The notes beneath the pieces were generated by a model. That model made no database searches, was not told the DNA's origin, and worked only from the letters and a program-made list of their open reading frames with translations. A stretch of DNA of 64,000 bases from contig NZ_CANLNH010000007.1 in assembly GCF_947492535.1 (NCBI RefSeq), positions 1 to 64,000 on the forward strand, written 5' to 3'. The stretch comes from an uncultured Dokdonia sp. (lineage in GTDB: Bacteria > Bacteroidota > Bacteroidia > Flavobacteriales > Flavobacteriaceae). Every line of letters starts with the position of its first letter. The stretch's first letter is position 1. Positions 5,928-15,484 of the stretch are shown here, piece by piece. A program made the position numbers and the translations under genes.

Positions 5928-8804
5928 ATGACTTTACAAAAATCTTTACGACTAGCGTTTATGGGTCTCATATGCTCTGGTTTTTTTATTGCTTGTACAG
6001 ATGAAAGTAGCTCTAATGGTAGTAATGCCGAAGATAGCGCTTCTCTTTCTGTAGATTATGAAAAATATGAACTAGAAAATGGACTTGATGTCATTTTACA
6101 TCAAGATAAAAGTGATCCTATTGTTTCTTTAGCGATCCAATATGGTGTAGGATCTAATCGTGAAAAAACAGGACGTACAGGATTTGCGCATCTTTTTGAA
6201 CATATGTTATTTCAAGAGTCTGAAAATGTACCACAAGATCAGTTCTTTAAAAAGATACAAGATGCTGGAGGTACACTTAATGGAGGTACTTGGAAAGATG
6301 GTACTATCTATTATGAAGTTGTTCCAAATAATGCTATGGAAATGGTGATGTGGTTAGAAAGTGACCGTATGGGATACCTTATTAACACGGTAACAGAATC
6401 TGCATTTTACAATCAACAAGAGGTTGTTCAAAATGAAAAGCGTCAGCGTGTAGATAATAACCCTTACGGACATACAAACTGGGTGTTAGATAAAAATATC
6501 TACCCAGAAGGTCATCCTTATAATTGGCAAGTCATTGGAGAGTTAGTAGATCTTCAGAATGCAACTATCGATGATGTAAAAGAATTTTACGCAAAATACT
6601 ACGGTCCTAACAATGCAACGTTAGTACTTGCTGGAGACTTCGAAACAGAAGAAGCAAAAGCAATGATTGAGAAGTATTTTGGCGAAATCAAAAAAGGACA
6701 AGACGTTCCTAAACTAAAGCCACAACGTGTTACACTTGCTGAAACAAAGAAATTGTACCACGAAGATAATTTCGCGCAAGCGCCACAATTACATATGGTT
6801 TGGCCAACACTTGAGCAATATACTGATGATGCGTATGCATTAGATTTTCTAGCAGAAATCCTTTCTGACGGAAAAGAAGCACCTATTTATGAAGTGCTCA
6901 CAAAAGAGAAGGAATTAACGTCAAATGCATTTGCATATAACAATTCGCAAGAATTAGCTGGAGAATTTCATATTATCGTAACTGCGAGTGCAGGAAAAGA
7001 TCTTGACGACGTAGAGACTGGAATTTTTGAAGCAATGCAACGTTTTGAAACTAATGGTATTCCTGAAGGGGATGTAGATCGTATCAAGGCAAGTTTAGAA
7101 ACAGATTTCTATAATGGCATCAGTAGTGTATTAGGTAAATCATTCCAAATGGCACAATACAATGTATTTGCAGGAGAGCCTAGTTTTATCGAGCAAGATA
7201 TTGAGAATATCAAAAAAGTAACCGAGGCAGATATCATGCGTGTATATAACAAATACATTAAAGACAAGCCGTATGTATTAACCAGTTTTGTACCTAAAGG
7301 ACAATTAGACTTGATTGTTGAAAATTCTAAAAAAGCACCTATTGTAGAGGAAGCTATTACAGAAAATGTAACTAAAGAAGTAAAAGATGCAGCAACTGAA
7401 GTTGTAAAAACACCTTCAAATTTTGATCGCTCTGTAGAGCCTTCACAAGGACCTGCTCCTGCACTTAACATTCCTGATAGCTGGACAACAGAATTAGCTA
7501 ATGGAATGAAAGTATATGGTATTGAACAAAATGAAATACCTACGGTTAATTTTAACCTTGTTATTGAAGGAGGTCATTTACTAGACAGTAAAGATAAAAA
7601 TGGGGTAGCAAACCTTATGACAGATATCTTGATGGAAGGAACGGCTACTAAAACACCTGCAGAGTTAGAAAAAGCTATTCAAAGTCTTGGTGCGAGTATC
7701 CGAATGTTTACAGGACGTGAATCTATTGTAGTACAAGGAAATACACTTACACGTAATTTTGAAGCTACGATGGATCTTATTGAAGAAATTCTATTAGAAC
7801 CACGTTGGGATGAAGAAGAATTTGGACGTATCAAAATAGCTACCGTAAATGGAATTAAGCGTTCTAATGCTAATCCAAATGTTATTGCAAACAGAGTATA
7901 TACAAAAACATTGTATGGAGATGATCATATTTTCTCATACCCATCTAGCGGTACTGAAGCATCTGTAAATGCAATCACAATGAATGATTTAAAAGCATTT
8001 TATAATACAAATTTCTCTCCATCAGTAAGTAGATTTCATATTGTAGGAAAAATTAAGAAAGAGACTGCGTTAAATGCATTGAAAGATCTTGAATCAAAAT
8101 GGGCAGCAAAAGAAGTGACAATGCCTACTTATGAGATTCCTTCACAAAGAGGTAAATCATCTTTATTATTTGTAGATGTACCAAATGCAAAACAATCTGT
8201 AATTAGTATCGGAAATATAGGACTTGCGCGTACAGATAAAGATTTTTACCCTGCCGAAGTCATGAATTATAATTTAGGAGGCGCTTTTAATGGCGTTGTA
8301 AATAGAATTCTTCGTGAAGAAAAAGGGTATACATATGGCGCTCGTACTGGTTTTAGTGGAACAAAGATTCCTGGAACATTTACGGCTTCTTCTAGTGTAC
8401 GTACCAATACAACTGGAGAGTCTGTACAAATCTTTAAAGACGAGATTGCTCGTTATAAAGAAGGAATCACTGCAGAAGATCTTGAGTTTACTAAGAATGC
8501 CTTAATTAAGTCGAATGCGCGTCGTTTTGAAACACAAGGTGCATTATTAGGTATGCTACAAGAGATGAGTGCTTATGGCTTAGCTCCAGATTATATAGAA
8601 GGAGAAGAAGCTACCGTACGTAATATGACATTAGAGCAACACAAAGCGTTAGCAAACAAATATCTTGATGAGTCAAAAATGGCGTATCTCGTTGTTGGTG
8701 ATGCTGCGACACAATATGCACAGTTCCAAAAAATGGGATTTGATGAAGTAAAGTTATTAGACAAAGACGGTAACGAAACTGAATTAAAAGCAGTAAAGCA
8801 GTAA
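5928..8804 (+). CDS. M16 family metallopeptidase, two-domain lipoprotein
   Basis: The 958-residue zinc peptidase of the pitrilysin/insulinase class probably degrades peptides at the envelope. A lipoprotein signal ends at Cys23 (FFIAC), followed by a Ser/Asn-rich linker. The N-terminal M16 half carries the inverted zinc motif HLFEH (His88, Glu91, His92), with the third ligand likely Glu165 or Glu170 in the NQQEVVQNE stretch. The second half (about 510-940) repeats the fold without the HxxEH motif, the usual inactive half that closes the chamber. Length fits the two-domain family. It is monocistronic: divergent upstream gene, strong terminator downstream. Confidence 0.93.
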   Translation: MTLQKSLRLAFMGLICSGFFIACTDESSSNGSNAEDSASLSVDYEKYELENGLDVILHQDKSDPIVSLAIQYGVGSNREKTGRTGFAHLFEHMLFQESENVPQDQFFKKIQDAGGTLNGGTWKDGTIYYEVVPNNAMEMVMWLESDRMGYLINTVTESAFYNQQEVVQNEKRQRVDNNPYGHTNWVLDKNIYPEGHPYNWQVIGELVDLQNATIDDVKEFYAKYYGPNNATLVLAGDFETEEAKAMIEKYFGEIKKGQDVPKLKPQRVTLAETKKLYHEDNFAQAPQLHMVWPTLEQYTDDAYALDFLAEILSDGKEAPIYEVLTKEKELTSNAFAYNNSQELAGEFHIIVTASAGKDLDDVETGIFEAMQRFETNGIPEGDVDRIKASLETDFYNGISSVLGKSFQMAQYNVFAGEPSFIEQDIENIKKVTEADIMRVYNKYIKDKPYVLTSFVPKGQLDLIVENSKKAPIVEEAITENVTKEVKDAATEVVKTPSNFDRSVEPSQGPAPALNIPDSWTTELANGMKVYGIEQNEIPTVNFNLVIEGGHLLDSKDKNGVANLMTDILMEGTATKTPAELEKAIQSLGASIRMFTGRESIVVQGNTLTRNFEATMDLIEEILLEPRWDEEEFGRIKIATVNGIKRSNANPNVIANRVYTKTLYGDDHIFSYPSSGTEASVNAITMNDLKAFYNTNFSPSVSRFHIVGKIKKETALNALKDLESKWAAKEVTMPTYEIPSQRGKSSLLFVDVPNAKQSVISIGNIGLARTDKDFYPAEVMNYNLGGAFNGVVNRILREEKGYTYGARTGFSGTKIPGTFTASSSVRTNTTGESVQIFKDEIARYKEGITAEDLEFTKNALIKSNARRFETQGALLGMLQEMSAYGLAPDYIEGEEATVRNMTLEQHKALANKYLDESKMAYLVVGDAATQYAQFQKMGFDEVKLLDKDGNETELKAVKQ

Positions 8805-8825
8805 GCTGTTTATTTAGTATATACA

Positions 8826-8852
8826 AAAGGGACATCGATACGGTGTCCCTTT
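8826..8852 (+). terminator. Terminator after the M16 peptidase gene
   Basis: A 9-bp perfect stem (AAAGGGACA, 8826-8834, with 8844-8852) has a 9-nt loop and runs into seven or more T residues, 22 nt after the stop codon. A good intrinsic terminator for the plus strand. Confidence 0.8.
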
Positions 8853-8946
8853 TTTTGATTGTGAAAATAGAAGGAGATTCCCGACTTCGCGGGAATAAAA
8901 ACATATTTTAAGTACCTTAGTTCCTCGATCGCAAAATCAACACCCA

Positions 8947-10443
8947 CTGAAACTTTTTGAACACATCAAAAAATACCCTGTACTCACTATTTCTATAGGG
9001 CTTTTACTCTTGTTTGCAGGCTTTGTATTTGTAAATACTACAGGGTTTTACAATAGTATTGAAAATGCTTCCTTATGGGTTCGTAAATGGTTTGGTCATT
9101 TCTATCTCTATTTAGGATTATTCTGCGTACTCTTCATTGTAGGATTAGCCCTCTCCCCTTTCGGGAAACAGAAATTAGGGAGTCCTGAAGATGTGCCTGA
9201 GTTCTCACGTTGGTCATGGATCGCCATGTTATATAGTGCTGGTATGGGTGCAGGCATTCTCTTACGAGCGGTACAAGAGCCTGTCTTTATGCAACAACAC
9301 CCACCGATACAGACGGGTGCTTCACCAGAAATTATAGCCTTAGAATATACTTTTTATCAATGGGGATTTACCGCATGGGCATTTTATGGCCTCTTTGCGT
9401 TGATTATTGGGTATTATCTATTTACCAAAAAACGATCTGCGCTTATTAGTGCTTCGATACAAAGCATCACTACCCATAAACTACCGACACATGGTATTGA
9501 TATTCTAGCAACAGTTACGACTGTTTTTGGGCTTGTAGGTGCTATAGGGTTAGGAACCACACAAATTAATGGAGGTCTCAATCATATTACGCAAGGGAAC
9601 TTTGGTCTTTGGACGACTATTGGTATTACGATATGTATTGCTATTCTTGCCTTTCTATCGGTTTGGAAAGGGATGCATAAAGGCATCAAACGTATTTCTA
9701 CGCTTAATATATGGATCACCTTAGCCATTCTCATCTATGTGTTTGTGCAAAGTGATATGGTAGCGGTTGTGTCCGCTTTCGCGAAAGCGGTTACCCTTTA
9801 TATAAAAGATTTTATCCCACTTAGTCTTGCGATTGGATCGTATAATCCTGGGGAAGCTTTTTTAACAGATTGGACGTATTACTATTGGGCATTTTGGCTC
9901 GCTTGGGCTCCGTTTACAGGCATTTTTATTGCGCGTATTTCTCGTGGAAGAACGATTAGAGAATTGTTACTGGGTGTCTTGATCATTCCGGCCATGGGGA
10001 CTTTTTTTTGGTTTAGTGTTTTTGGAGATAGTGCCTTTACACTCATAGAGAATTGGGGAACATATAACAACGAATTTGGCAATGTATTTTCTTCCATTTT
10101 TGTGTTTTTTGAAAGTTATCCATTTGCGAGTGTACTCAATGTGATTACAATGGTTTTACTGATTAGTTTTTTAGTCACTTCGGTAGACTCGGCGGTATTT
10201 GTATTGAGCATGTTTACTGATAAAGGAAATCCAACGCCTAAACGCAGACATCGTTTGATCTGGTCTGTAGGAATTGCGCTATTTGCTATTGCCATGATTG
10301 TATTGGGCAATGCCCGTCCAGAAATTAGTGTCTTGGTTGCATTGCAAAAATTATTGATCATCACTTCCCTCCCATTTGCCTTGTTTATGGTGGTGATGGT
10401 TGGCGTGTTTGTAAGAGATATCGTAAAGAAAAAAGAGTCATAA
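8947..10443 (+). CDS. BCCT family (betaine/choline/carnitine) transporter
   Basis: This inner-membrane secondary transporter of compatible solutes such as glycine betaine has about 12 hydrophobic helices. The BCCT signature is present (DWTYYYWAFWLAW near the middle, followed by ARISRGRTIRE), with the glycine-rich stretch GMGAGIL and the QEP motif after it in the first third. The first in-frame standard start is TTG at 9010, but that would remove most of helix 1. The reading frame is open back to 8899, and residues encoded from CTG at 8947 (LKLFEHIKKYP then a hydrophobic run) look like an authentic N-terminus, so I place the start there, tentatively. A CGCTTTCGCGAAAGCG palindrome lies inside the gene. 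Confidence 0.9.
   Translation: MKLFEHIKKYPVLTISIGLLLLFAGFVFVNTTGFYNSIENASLWVRKWFGHFYLYLGLFCVLFIVGLALSPFGKQKLGSPEDVPEFSRWSWIAMLYSAGMGAGILLRAVQEPVFMQQHPPIQTGASPEIIALEYTFYQWGFTAWAFYGLFALIIGYYLFTKKRSALISASIQSITTHKLPTHGIDILATVTTVFGLVGAIGLGTTQINGGLNHITQGNFGLWTTIGITICIAILAFLSVWKGMHKGIKRISTLNIWITLAILIYVFVQSDMVAVVSAFAKAVTLYIKDFIPLSLAIGSYNPGEAFLTDWTYYYWAFWLAWAPFTGIFIARISRGRTIRELLLGVLIIPAMGTFFWFSVFGDSAFTLIENWGTYNNEFGNVFSSIFVFFESYPFASVLNVITMVLLISFLVTSVDSAVFVLSMFTDKGNPTPKRRHRLIWSVGIALFAIAMIVLGNARPEISVLVALQKLLIITSLPFALFMVVMVGVFVRDIVKKKES
9774..9789. repeat. CGCTTTCGCGAAAGCG palindrome inside the BCCT gene
   Basis: A perfect 16-bp copy in coding sequence. It encodes part of a loop between transmembrane helices (residues AFAKAV). 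Confidence 0.95.
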
Positions 10444-10565
10444 GTTCCATCGTGATTATCTATAATGAAAAACCAATCAATTCTCTTAATTACTTATACT
10501 AACTTTCAAGATGAGTATTCATAATATAATTAGTAATTTTAAGATTGAACTCAAACTTTCAGAAA

Positions 10566-10991
10566 ATGAAAACAACCACATTTCTAACATTTGTAGGTGA
10601 ACAATGCGGAAAGGCTAAGGAAGCTATAGATTTTTATACTTCTATCTTTCCTAATTCAGAAATTAAAAGCATCGTAAACTATCAAGAAGGAGAAGCTGGA
10701 GGAACACCAGAGCTTATTAAATATGGTGTTTTTACATTAAATGGTACTGCATATATGGTTTCTGAAAGCAATTACAATCATGCATGGTCATTTTCGCCAG
10801 GAGTATCGCTATTTGTTACGTGTAGTTCTGAGGAGGAGATAGATACTTTATTTGAAAAAATCGTGTCAAATGGAGGCCAAATAATGGTTCCGCTTGAAAA
10901 TTATGAAACTGGTGATTACGGTTTTGGTGAAAAATTCGGATGGTGTCAAGACAGGTATGGTATTTCATGGCAATTTAATCTTTCCGAATAA
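10566..10991 (+). CDS. VOC superfamily protein (PhnB / 3-demethylubiquinone methyltransferase-like)
   Basis: This cytosolic 141-residue protein belongs to the vicinal-oxygen-chelate fold. The N-terminus MKTTTFLTFVGEQCGKAKEAI and the following FYTSIFPNSEI match the PhnB-like subgroup (PF06983), and the C-terminus GWCQDRYGISWQF is the usual ending of this subgroup. The start chosen is ATG 10566; an in-frame TTG at 10545 would add seven unconvincing residues. The enzyme activity of this subgroup is generally unknown. It stands alone between the BCCT gene and a small membrane protein. Confidence 0.88.
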   Translation: MKTTTFLTFVGEQCGKAKEAIDFYTSIFPNSEIKSIVNYQEGEAGGTPELIKYGVFTLNGTAYMVSESNYNHAWSFSPGVSLFVTCSSEEEIDTLFEKIVSNGGQIMVPLENYETGDYGFGEKFGWCQDRYGISWQFNLSE

Positions 10992-11043
10992 ATACGAAAT
11001 CATATCATATACTGTTTAATATAAAGGGATAGAAAAAAATAAC

Positions 11044-11406
11044 ATGAAATCAATCGTTTTAAAATTACCTGAATATCTTTTAATTATTTTAATCTTATTA
11101 GCGGGATATACCCCTCCTTTTTCTATAAACCCACTTTTTCTTGGAATCATTGGTATTTTAATTCTTCAAATTATATTTAAAAATAAAATATTAGGTCTCA
11201 TACTTGGAACTCTATACTTTCTCGTTACTCTTTATTTCTTGGGAGCGTTACTGTCAGAATTTAATGAGTTTACAGAAGTTAACAATAGTGCAAGACAATT
11301 ACTCCTTGTAGGTATTCCTCTCTGGATACTAAATGTAGTCTTATCTTCTATTATGATCTATAAGTATGCTATTCATACGTTCAAAAATAATCTACAACTA
11401 AGCTAG
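11044..11406 (+). CDS. Small hydrophobic membrane protein
   Basis: The 120-residue protein is predicted to have four transmembrane segments (about 8-26, 30-48, 52-75, 88-110). It has no recognisable domain or catalytic motif. Its 3' end overlaps the end of the convergent kinase gene by 9 bp, so no terminator fits between them. Uncharacterised. Confidence 0.7.
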   Translation: MKSIVLKLPEYLLIILILLAGYTPPFSINPLFLGIIGILILQIIFKNKILGLILGTLYFLVTLYFLGALLSEFNEFTEVNNSARQLLLVGIPLWILNVVLSSIMIYKYAIHTFKNNLQLS

Positions 11407-13695
11407 CTTTCGCAATTCATCTTTGAGGTGTACTGATAGGTTGTAGACAATTATTTTTTTAAACGTATCAATATCATAAGGCTTTAGAATGATATCATTC
11501 ATACCTGAGCTAAAGATTTGGGATTTTTGCCCCTCTATCTCAACAGCTGTTAAAGCAATAATAGGAATAGACGTATTAAATTGTCGAATCTCCACAGTCG
11601 CATCAAAACCATTTTTAACAGGCATATTAATATCCATTAAAACTAAGTCAAATGCGTTTTCTTTTACAAGAGTTACTGCTTCTTCCCCATTTTGTGCAAT
11701 CGTACATATCACATCTTCATTTTCAAGAATCTTTTTAGTAACGATTTGATTTATCCTATTATCTTCTACAATTAGAATTTGTTTCTTAGCTAATTGTTTG
11801 AAATTTAAAATAGGAGCAGGTGTAGTCGTATCTAATTCATTAGAAATAGCAATATCTAGATTAAATATAAACGTTGTTCCTTTTCCTAATTCACTTTCTA
11901 CTCTAATTTCACCGCCAGCTTGCTCTACTAGTTTTTTAACAATAGGCAATCCTAAACCAGTACCTTGATATTTAGAAGACATAGAATCTATTTGCGTAAA
12001 CTCATCAAAAATCTGATTTAATTTATGGTTTTCGATACCTGGTCCTGTGTCACTAACTATAAATTGAATCGTAGCAGTTTCGGTAGTTTTCTTTATATTC
12101 TTAATAGCTAATATAATTTCACCTCTCTCAGTAAATTTGAAGGCATTCCCTATTAAATTCATTAAAATTTGAGATAGTCTTACAGAATTGCCGTGCAAGA
12201 ATGTAGGAACATCTTCTTGAATCTGAATTTTAATTTCGTTTTGATTTTGTAGTCTTACGTATTCAAAAGAAGAAGCTATGGTAGATGAAAGTTCTTTAAT
12301 ATCAAACGTTGTTTTTTCTTCTTTAAAACTAGTATTCTCAATTTTATTAATATGTAATAAGTCGTTTACTAGAGCTAATAGATAATTTGCAGAAAACTTT
12401 AATGATTTCAAGTCTTTCTCGTGTTTCTTCAAATCATTATTTTCTAATAAAATAGAGCTCAGCCCTACAACACCATACAGCGGAGTTCGTAACTCATGAC
12501 TCACTGTTGCAAAAAACTTTGATTTTACCTTAGTGAGTTCTTCACTTTGTTTTTTTGCAGCTAAATATTCTACATTTTTATTCTTAAGATCTGTTATTAA
12601 TCGTTTGCGTTTAAAATTGGAAATATACGTCTGAATAAAAATGATAGAAACTAAAATTAAAATAGCCAGAATAACACAAATTAATAAGGTCTTACTCTCG
12701 GCTTGTTCTTCTAATAATTTTTTTTCTAACTCTTTTGATTTGATTTGATCTTTAAAACGTTCTGCATTTAATTTTGCTGTTGCAGATTCAATGATATTTC
12801 TGTCATCATCTTTATTTTTTTCTATTTCATATACTTCTAATTTTTTATTAACCTCATACACTCCTTTATAATCTCCTTTCATTGCTAAAGCTTCTTTATA
12901 ACCTGTGTAGCCTTCTATTAGAGCTTCTTTGAATTCATTAGCTGGAGAAAGAGCTATTGTTTGTTTGAAGTTTTTGATAGCTTCTTCTGGTTTATTTAAT
13001 AGAAGTAGCATTCTTCCTTTATTATGAAGATGACTCGCTTTAAAATGGGGAGGGTTATTCAATAAGTTTAGATAGATTCCTGTTTTATCAATATGATACG
13101 CACTATTCTTTGCATCTTTTGCTTCATTATATGCTCTTGATAAGTTATGATGTAAAATAAATAAGCGCGTGGTATCTTTTAAACGGGATGCAATTTCAAT
13201 ACTTTCTAGGTAGGAGCTTATCGTTTTACTTTGATAACCTTCCATAGAATAATAGAGGTTTGCAAGATTCCCTTTGGATTTTAAAATAAGTGAACTATCC
13301 TTCGCCTTTTTTGCTTCGTTTAATGATTTTAAAAATAGTTTCTTAGCCCTTATGGTATCCTTAACAGCTAGTAATGTGTTCCCAATAACTGACCTGACTT
13401 TATGAATATGTGCTTTATTTTCACTTTTTTCAGCTAGTGATAATCCTTTTTCACTATAAATTAAAATCGGGGCATAGTTAAGATTATAGTGTTCTCCTGT
13501 CATCCAATCTATCATTGCATCAACATGCGTTGTTATCTCGGCTGCAGTAGAATCTATTGAAATTTCAGGTAACTTATCTATGATAGAATTTAAAGAGACA
13601 TCAACAGCTTTATTTTGCTCTTGACTAAAAGAAAATAGGCTGAAGAGTATAACAATCAAAAACAATGTTTTGTGCAAGAACTTCATAATAAACAT
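11398..13695 (-). CDS. Hybrid sensor histidine kinase with TPR sensor and receiver domain
   Basis: The 765-residue signalling protein has a signal peptide ending near residue 24, TPR-like helical repeats across about 50-300 (periplasmic), a coiled coil, one transmembrane helix about 337-357, then HisKA with phosphoacceptor His400 (FFATVSHELRTPLYG), HATPase_c with the N box (NLIGNAFKF) and G boxes (SDTGPGIE, GTGLGL), and a C-terminal receiver with Asp688 (LVLMDINMP). A second ATG three codons in (13686) is an equally good start. No output DNA-binding domain is present, so the phosphate likely passes to another protein. It shares architecture with the kinase at 19508. Ligand unknown. Confidence 0.93.
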   Translation of the reverse strand: MFIMKFLHKTLFLIVILFSLFSFSQEQNKAVDVSLNSIIDKLPEISIDSTAAEITTHVDAMIDWMTGEHYNLNYAPILIYSEKGLSLAEKSENKAHIHKVRSVIGNTLLAVKDTIRAKKLFLKSLNEAKKAKDSSLILKSKGNLANLYYSMEGYQSKTISSYLESIEIASRLKDTTRLFILHHNLSRAYNEAKDAKNSAYHIDKTGIYLNLLNNPPHFKASHLHNKGRMLLLLNKPEEAIKNFKQTIALSPANEFKEALIEGYTGYKEALAMKGDYKGVYEVNKKLEVYEIEKNKDDDRNIIESATAKLNAERFKDQIKSKELEKKLLEEQAESKTLLICVILAILILVSIIFIQTYISNFKRKRLITDLKNKNVEYLAAKKQSEELTKVKSKFFATVSHELRTPLYGVVGLSSILLENNDLKKHEKDLKSLKFSANYLLALVNDLLHINKIENTSFKEEKTTFDIKELSSTIASSFEYVRLQNQNEIKIQIQEDVPTFLHGNSVRLSQILMNLIGNAFKFTERGEIILAIKNIKKTTETATIQFIVSDTGPGIENHKLNQIFDEFTQIDSMSSKYQGTGLGLPIVKKLVEQAGGEIRVESELGKGTTFIFNLDIAISNELDTTTPAPILNFKQLAKKQILIVEDNRINQIVTKKILENEDVICTIAQNGEEAVTLVKENAFDLVLMDINMPVKNGFDATVEIRQFNTSIPIIALTAVEIEGQKSQIFSSGMNDIILKPYDIDTFKKIIVYNLSVHLKDELRKLA

Positions 13696-13959
13696 TCATA
13701 ATTTAGGGAGCTCTAAATATAGATTTTATTTATAAAACAAGTACGTTATATTAATATTATATGCATTTAATCGGCTATACACGTATTTAATCGATATTAT
13801 AAACTATTAAAAAGAAAACACATATATTATAAATCATAGATTTTTATCTAATATTTTATAAAAACATCAATTCATTTTATGTATTTAGCATGTATTATTA
13901 CATTAAGGAATTAATATCATTGTAAAAAAGGTATAGTGTTACCTCACAAACAAAAATAA

Positions 13960-14579
13960 ATGAATAAAGAAATTTTAAATCAAGATACTTTACCTAATAC
14001 AGAAAGAAGAAGAGACCTACTACCTATTTGGATAAAAGTATTTCTGTGGTTCTTTATGATATTTGGTTTTTTTGCGCCCATTTGTTTATTGCTTGGAATT
14101 CTTGGTTTTGATGTTTCTCTTGCCCTGTACGGTTTAGAAGCTACAAATGCCTTAACAGTTAATGGGCTTAACCCGTTGTGCATTTGATTCTATTTCTACT
14201 ACTTTTTCCCCTACCCTAAAGGGTGAATAGTAGAAATTTTCATTCCATCCTTTAGGATTTGAGGAAAAGAATGAAAATATAGCATCTAAACCCACGCTAT
14301 TTTTTCTAAATGCACAACGGGTGATTTTATTATAATTATAGTATTTTCTCTTAAAGGAACTGTATCTTTTGGACTGTGGACTGAAAAAAATGGACTGTTG
14401 GTCTTGCCATTGTAGATACAATTCTCGGTATTATTTTGTGTACTTTTATAATAATAGTCTTACCATTCTTGTCTGAAAGCGGGGATTCAATTTTAAATAT
14501 AAGACTAGAGTTCATTGTACTAATTCCTTATTTATTAAAAACGAATAAAATAAAATCAGACTGGGAAAATAGATCCTAA
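13960..14579 (+). pseudogene. Membrane protein gene broken by repeat insertion and frameshift
   Basis: The frame opens at ATG 13960 and encodes a charged N-terminus and a hydrophobic segment (about 66 residues), then is interrupted by the MITE-like element at 14171-14322, which introduces a stop at 14185. After the element the same frame resumes (about 14335, SLKGTVSFGLWTEK) and then shifts at an A7 run (14384-14390): the continuation (LAIVDTILGI ... DWENRS) is in another frame and ends at TAA 14577-14579. Restoring one A joins the halves. The protein looks like a small flavobacterial integral membrane protein of unknown function. Clearly inactivated unless the shift is a sequencing error. 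Confidence 0.8.
14171..14322. repeat. MITE-like structured repeat, copy B
   Basis: A 152-bp element with perfect 15-bp terminal inverted repeats (ACCCGTTGTGCATTT at 14171-14185 and complement at 14308-14322). The internal hairpin 14192-14201 with 14228-14237 encloses CCCTAAAGGG, followed by CCTTTAGGATTTGAGG. Relative to copy A the hairpin stem is changed on both arms with pairing kept. It sits inside a membrane-protein gene, so it has moved or arisen after that gene. No open frame of its own. Confidence 0.85.
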
Positions 14580-14675
14580 ATAAGCGTATTTAAACATGAT
14601 TATTCATTAAGGTTAGAGATATTATCTAGTATCTTCAGGAGGTACTTATCATATATTAATTAAAAAATCTGTTTA

Positions 14676-14691
14676 CGCTTTCGCGAAAGCG
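14676..14691. repeat. CGCTTTCGCGAAAGCG palindrome
   Basis: A perfect intergenic copy, 33 bp before the gene at 14724. The 14580-14723 gap shows nothing else. Confidence 0.95.
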
Positions 14692-14723
14692 GACAAAGAA
14701 GAACACCCACAGTAAATTAACTA

Positions 14724-15104
14724 ATGTCACTATCTAAAAACATACAACGCCTATTAAAAAAAGAAGCAGGTGTAATTCTTTTAAAAAAAACTTCTAAAGA
14801 TACTACGTGGGAATTTTTAATCTCAAATACAAATACATTAGCCACACTATTATACTTTATTATAAGGAAGAAACATGACTATTTAATCCTAACGAATAAA
14901 AGAGTGGTACTTATTTTACGAAACAACGTAGTTAATGAATATGTATTTAACGAAGTCTCATCTGTATCTTATAATGGGATAAATGAAACCCTACAAATAA
15001 AAGAACCAGATCAATACGTTTCATTTCACGTAGAAAAAATGAGAATCACATATGATGAAGCTAAAGAGATTAGAAAAAAACTTGAACCTTTTTCTAAAAA
15101 ATGA
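14724..15104 (+). CDS. Hypothetical protein, possibly PH-like
   Basis: The 126-residue basic protein has no signal peptide. A central segment of alternating beta-like stretches (DYLILTNKRVVLIL, NVVNEYVFNEVSSVSY) followed by a C-terminal helix recalls bacterial PH domains that sit on membranes, but this is a fold-level impression only. It is followed 12 bp later by a small membrane protein in the same direction, so the two are probably co-transcribed. Confidence 0.6.
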   Translation: MSLSKNIQRLLKKEAGVILLKKTSKDTTWEFLISNTNTLATLLYFIIRKKHDYLILTNKRVVLILRNNVVNEYVFNEVSSVSYNGINETLQIKEPDQYVSFHVEKMRITYDEAKEIRKKLEPFSKK

Positions 15105-15116
15105 TCATAACAAATC

Positions 15117-15407
15117 ATGCAAGCCAAAAACAAAAGAAGAATATGCATACTTACTATCATAGGAATGATTTTACTCATTCCGTTTATTGCGATGCAGTTT
15201 ACACCAGAAGTCCGTTGGGCATTAGCTGATTTTGTAATCGCAGGTATAGTATTATTAGGATTTGGAAGTATGATAGAAGGTATCATTTTGAAAATACAAA
15301 ACCGTACATACAAAACACTGCTTTATATTATTCTCATCATCTTATTTCTTTTGCTATGGGCAGAACTCGCCGTTGGTATCTTTAATTCTCCAATTGCTGG
15401 GAGTTAA
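15117..15407 (+). CDS. Small three-helix membrane protein
   Basis: The 96-residue protein has hydrophobic helices at about 10-28, 35-53 and 64-85 and a charged N-terminus (MQAKNKRR). It lies 12 bp downstream of the gene at 14724. No domain recognised; proteins of this size and pattern are common as uncharacterised flavobacterial membrane proteins. Confidence 0.65.
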   Translation: MQAKNKRRICILTIIGMILLIPFIAMQFTPEVRWALADFVIAGIVLLGFGSMIEGIILKIQNRTYKTLLYIILIILFLLLWAELAVGIFNSPIAGS

Positions 15408-15484
15408 AATTCAACTAATTAACAAAATATTGATTTTTCTATCTTCTTTAAAAGTTACTTTAGAATCTAACTAAAATCAATCTC

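Noticed and set aside
10465-10524. 19-codon frame MKNQSILLITYTNFQDEYS
   Set aside because: Too short, no leader or motif, no terminator; could be a remnant but nothing supports it.
14152-14421. 89-residue minus-strand open frame
   Set aside because: It lies across the MITE-like element and the broken gene; composition is not protein-like.
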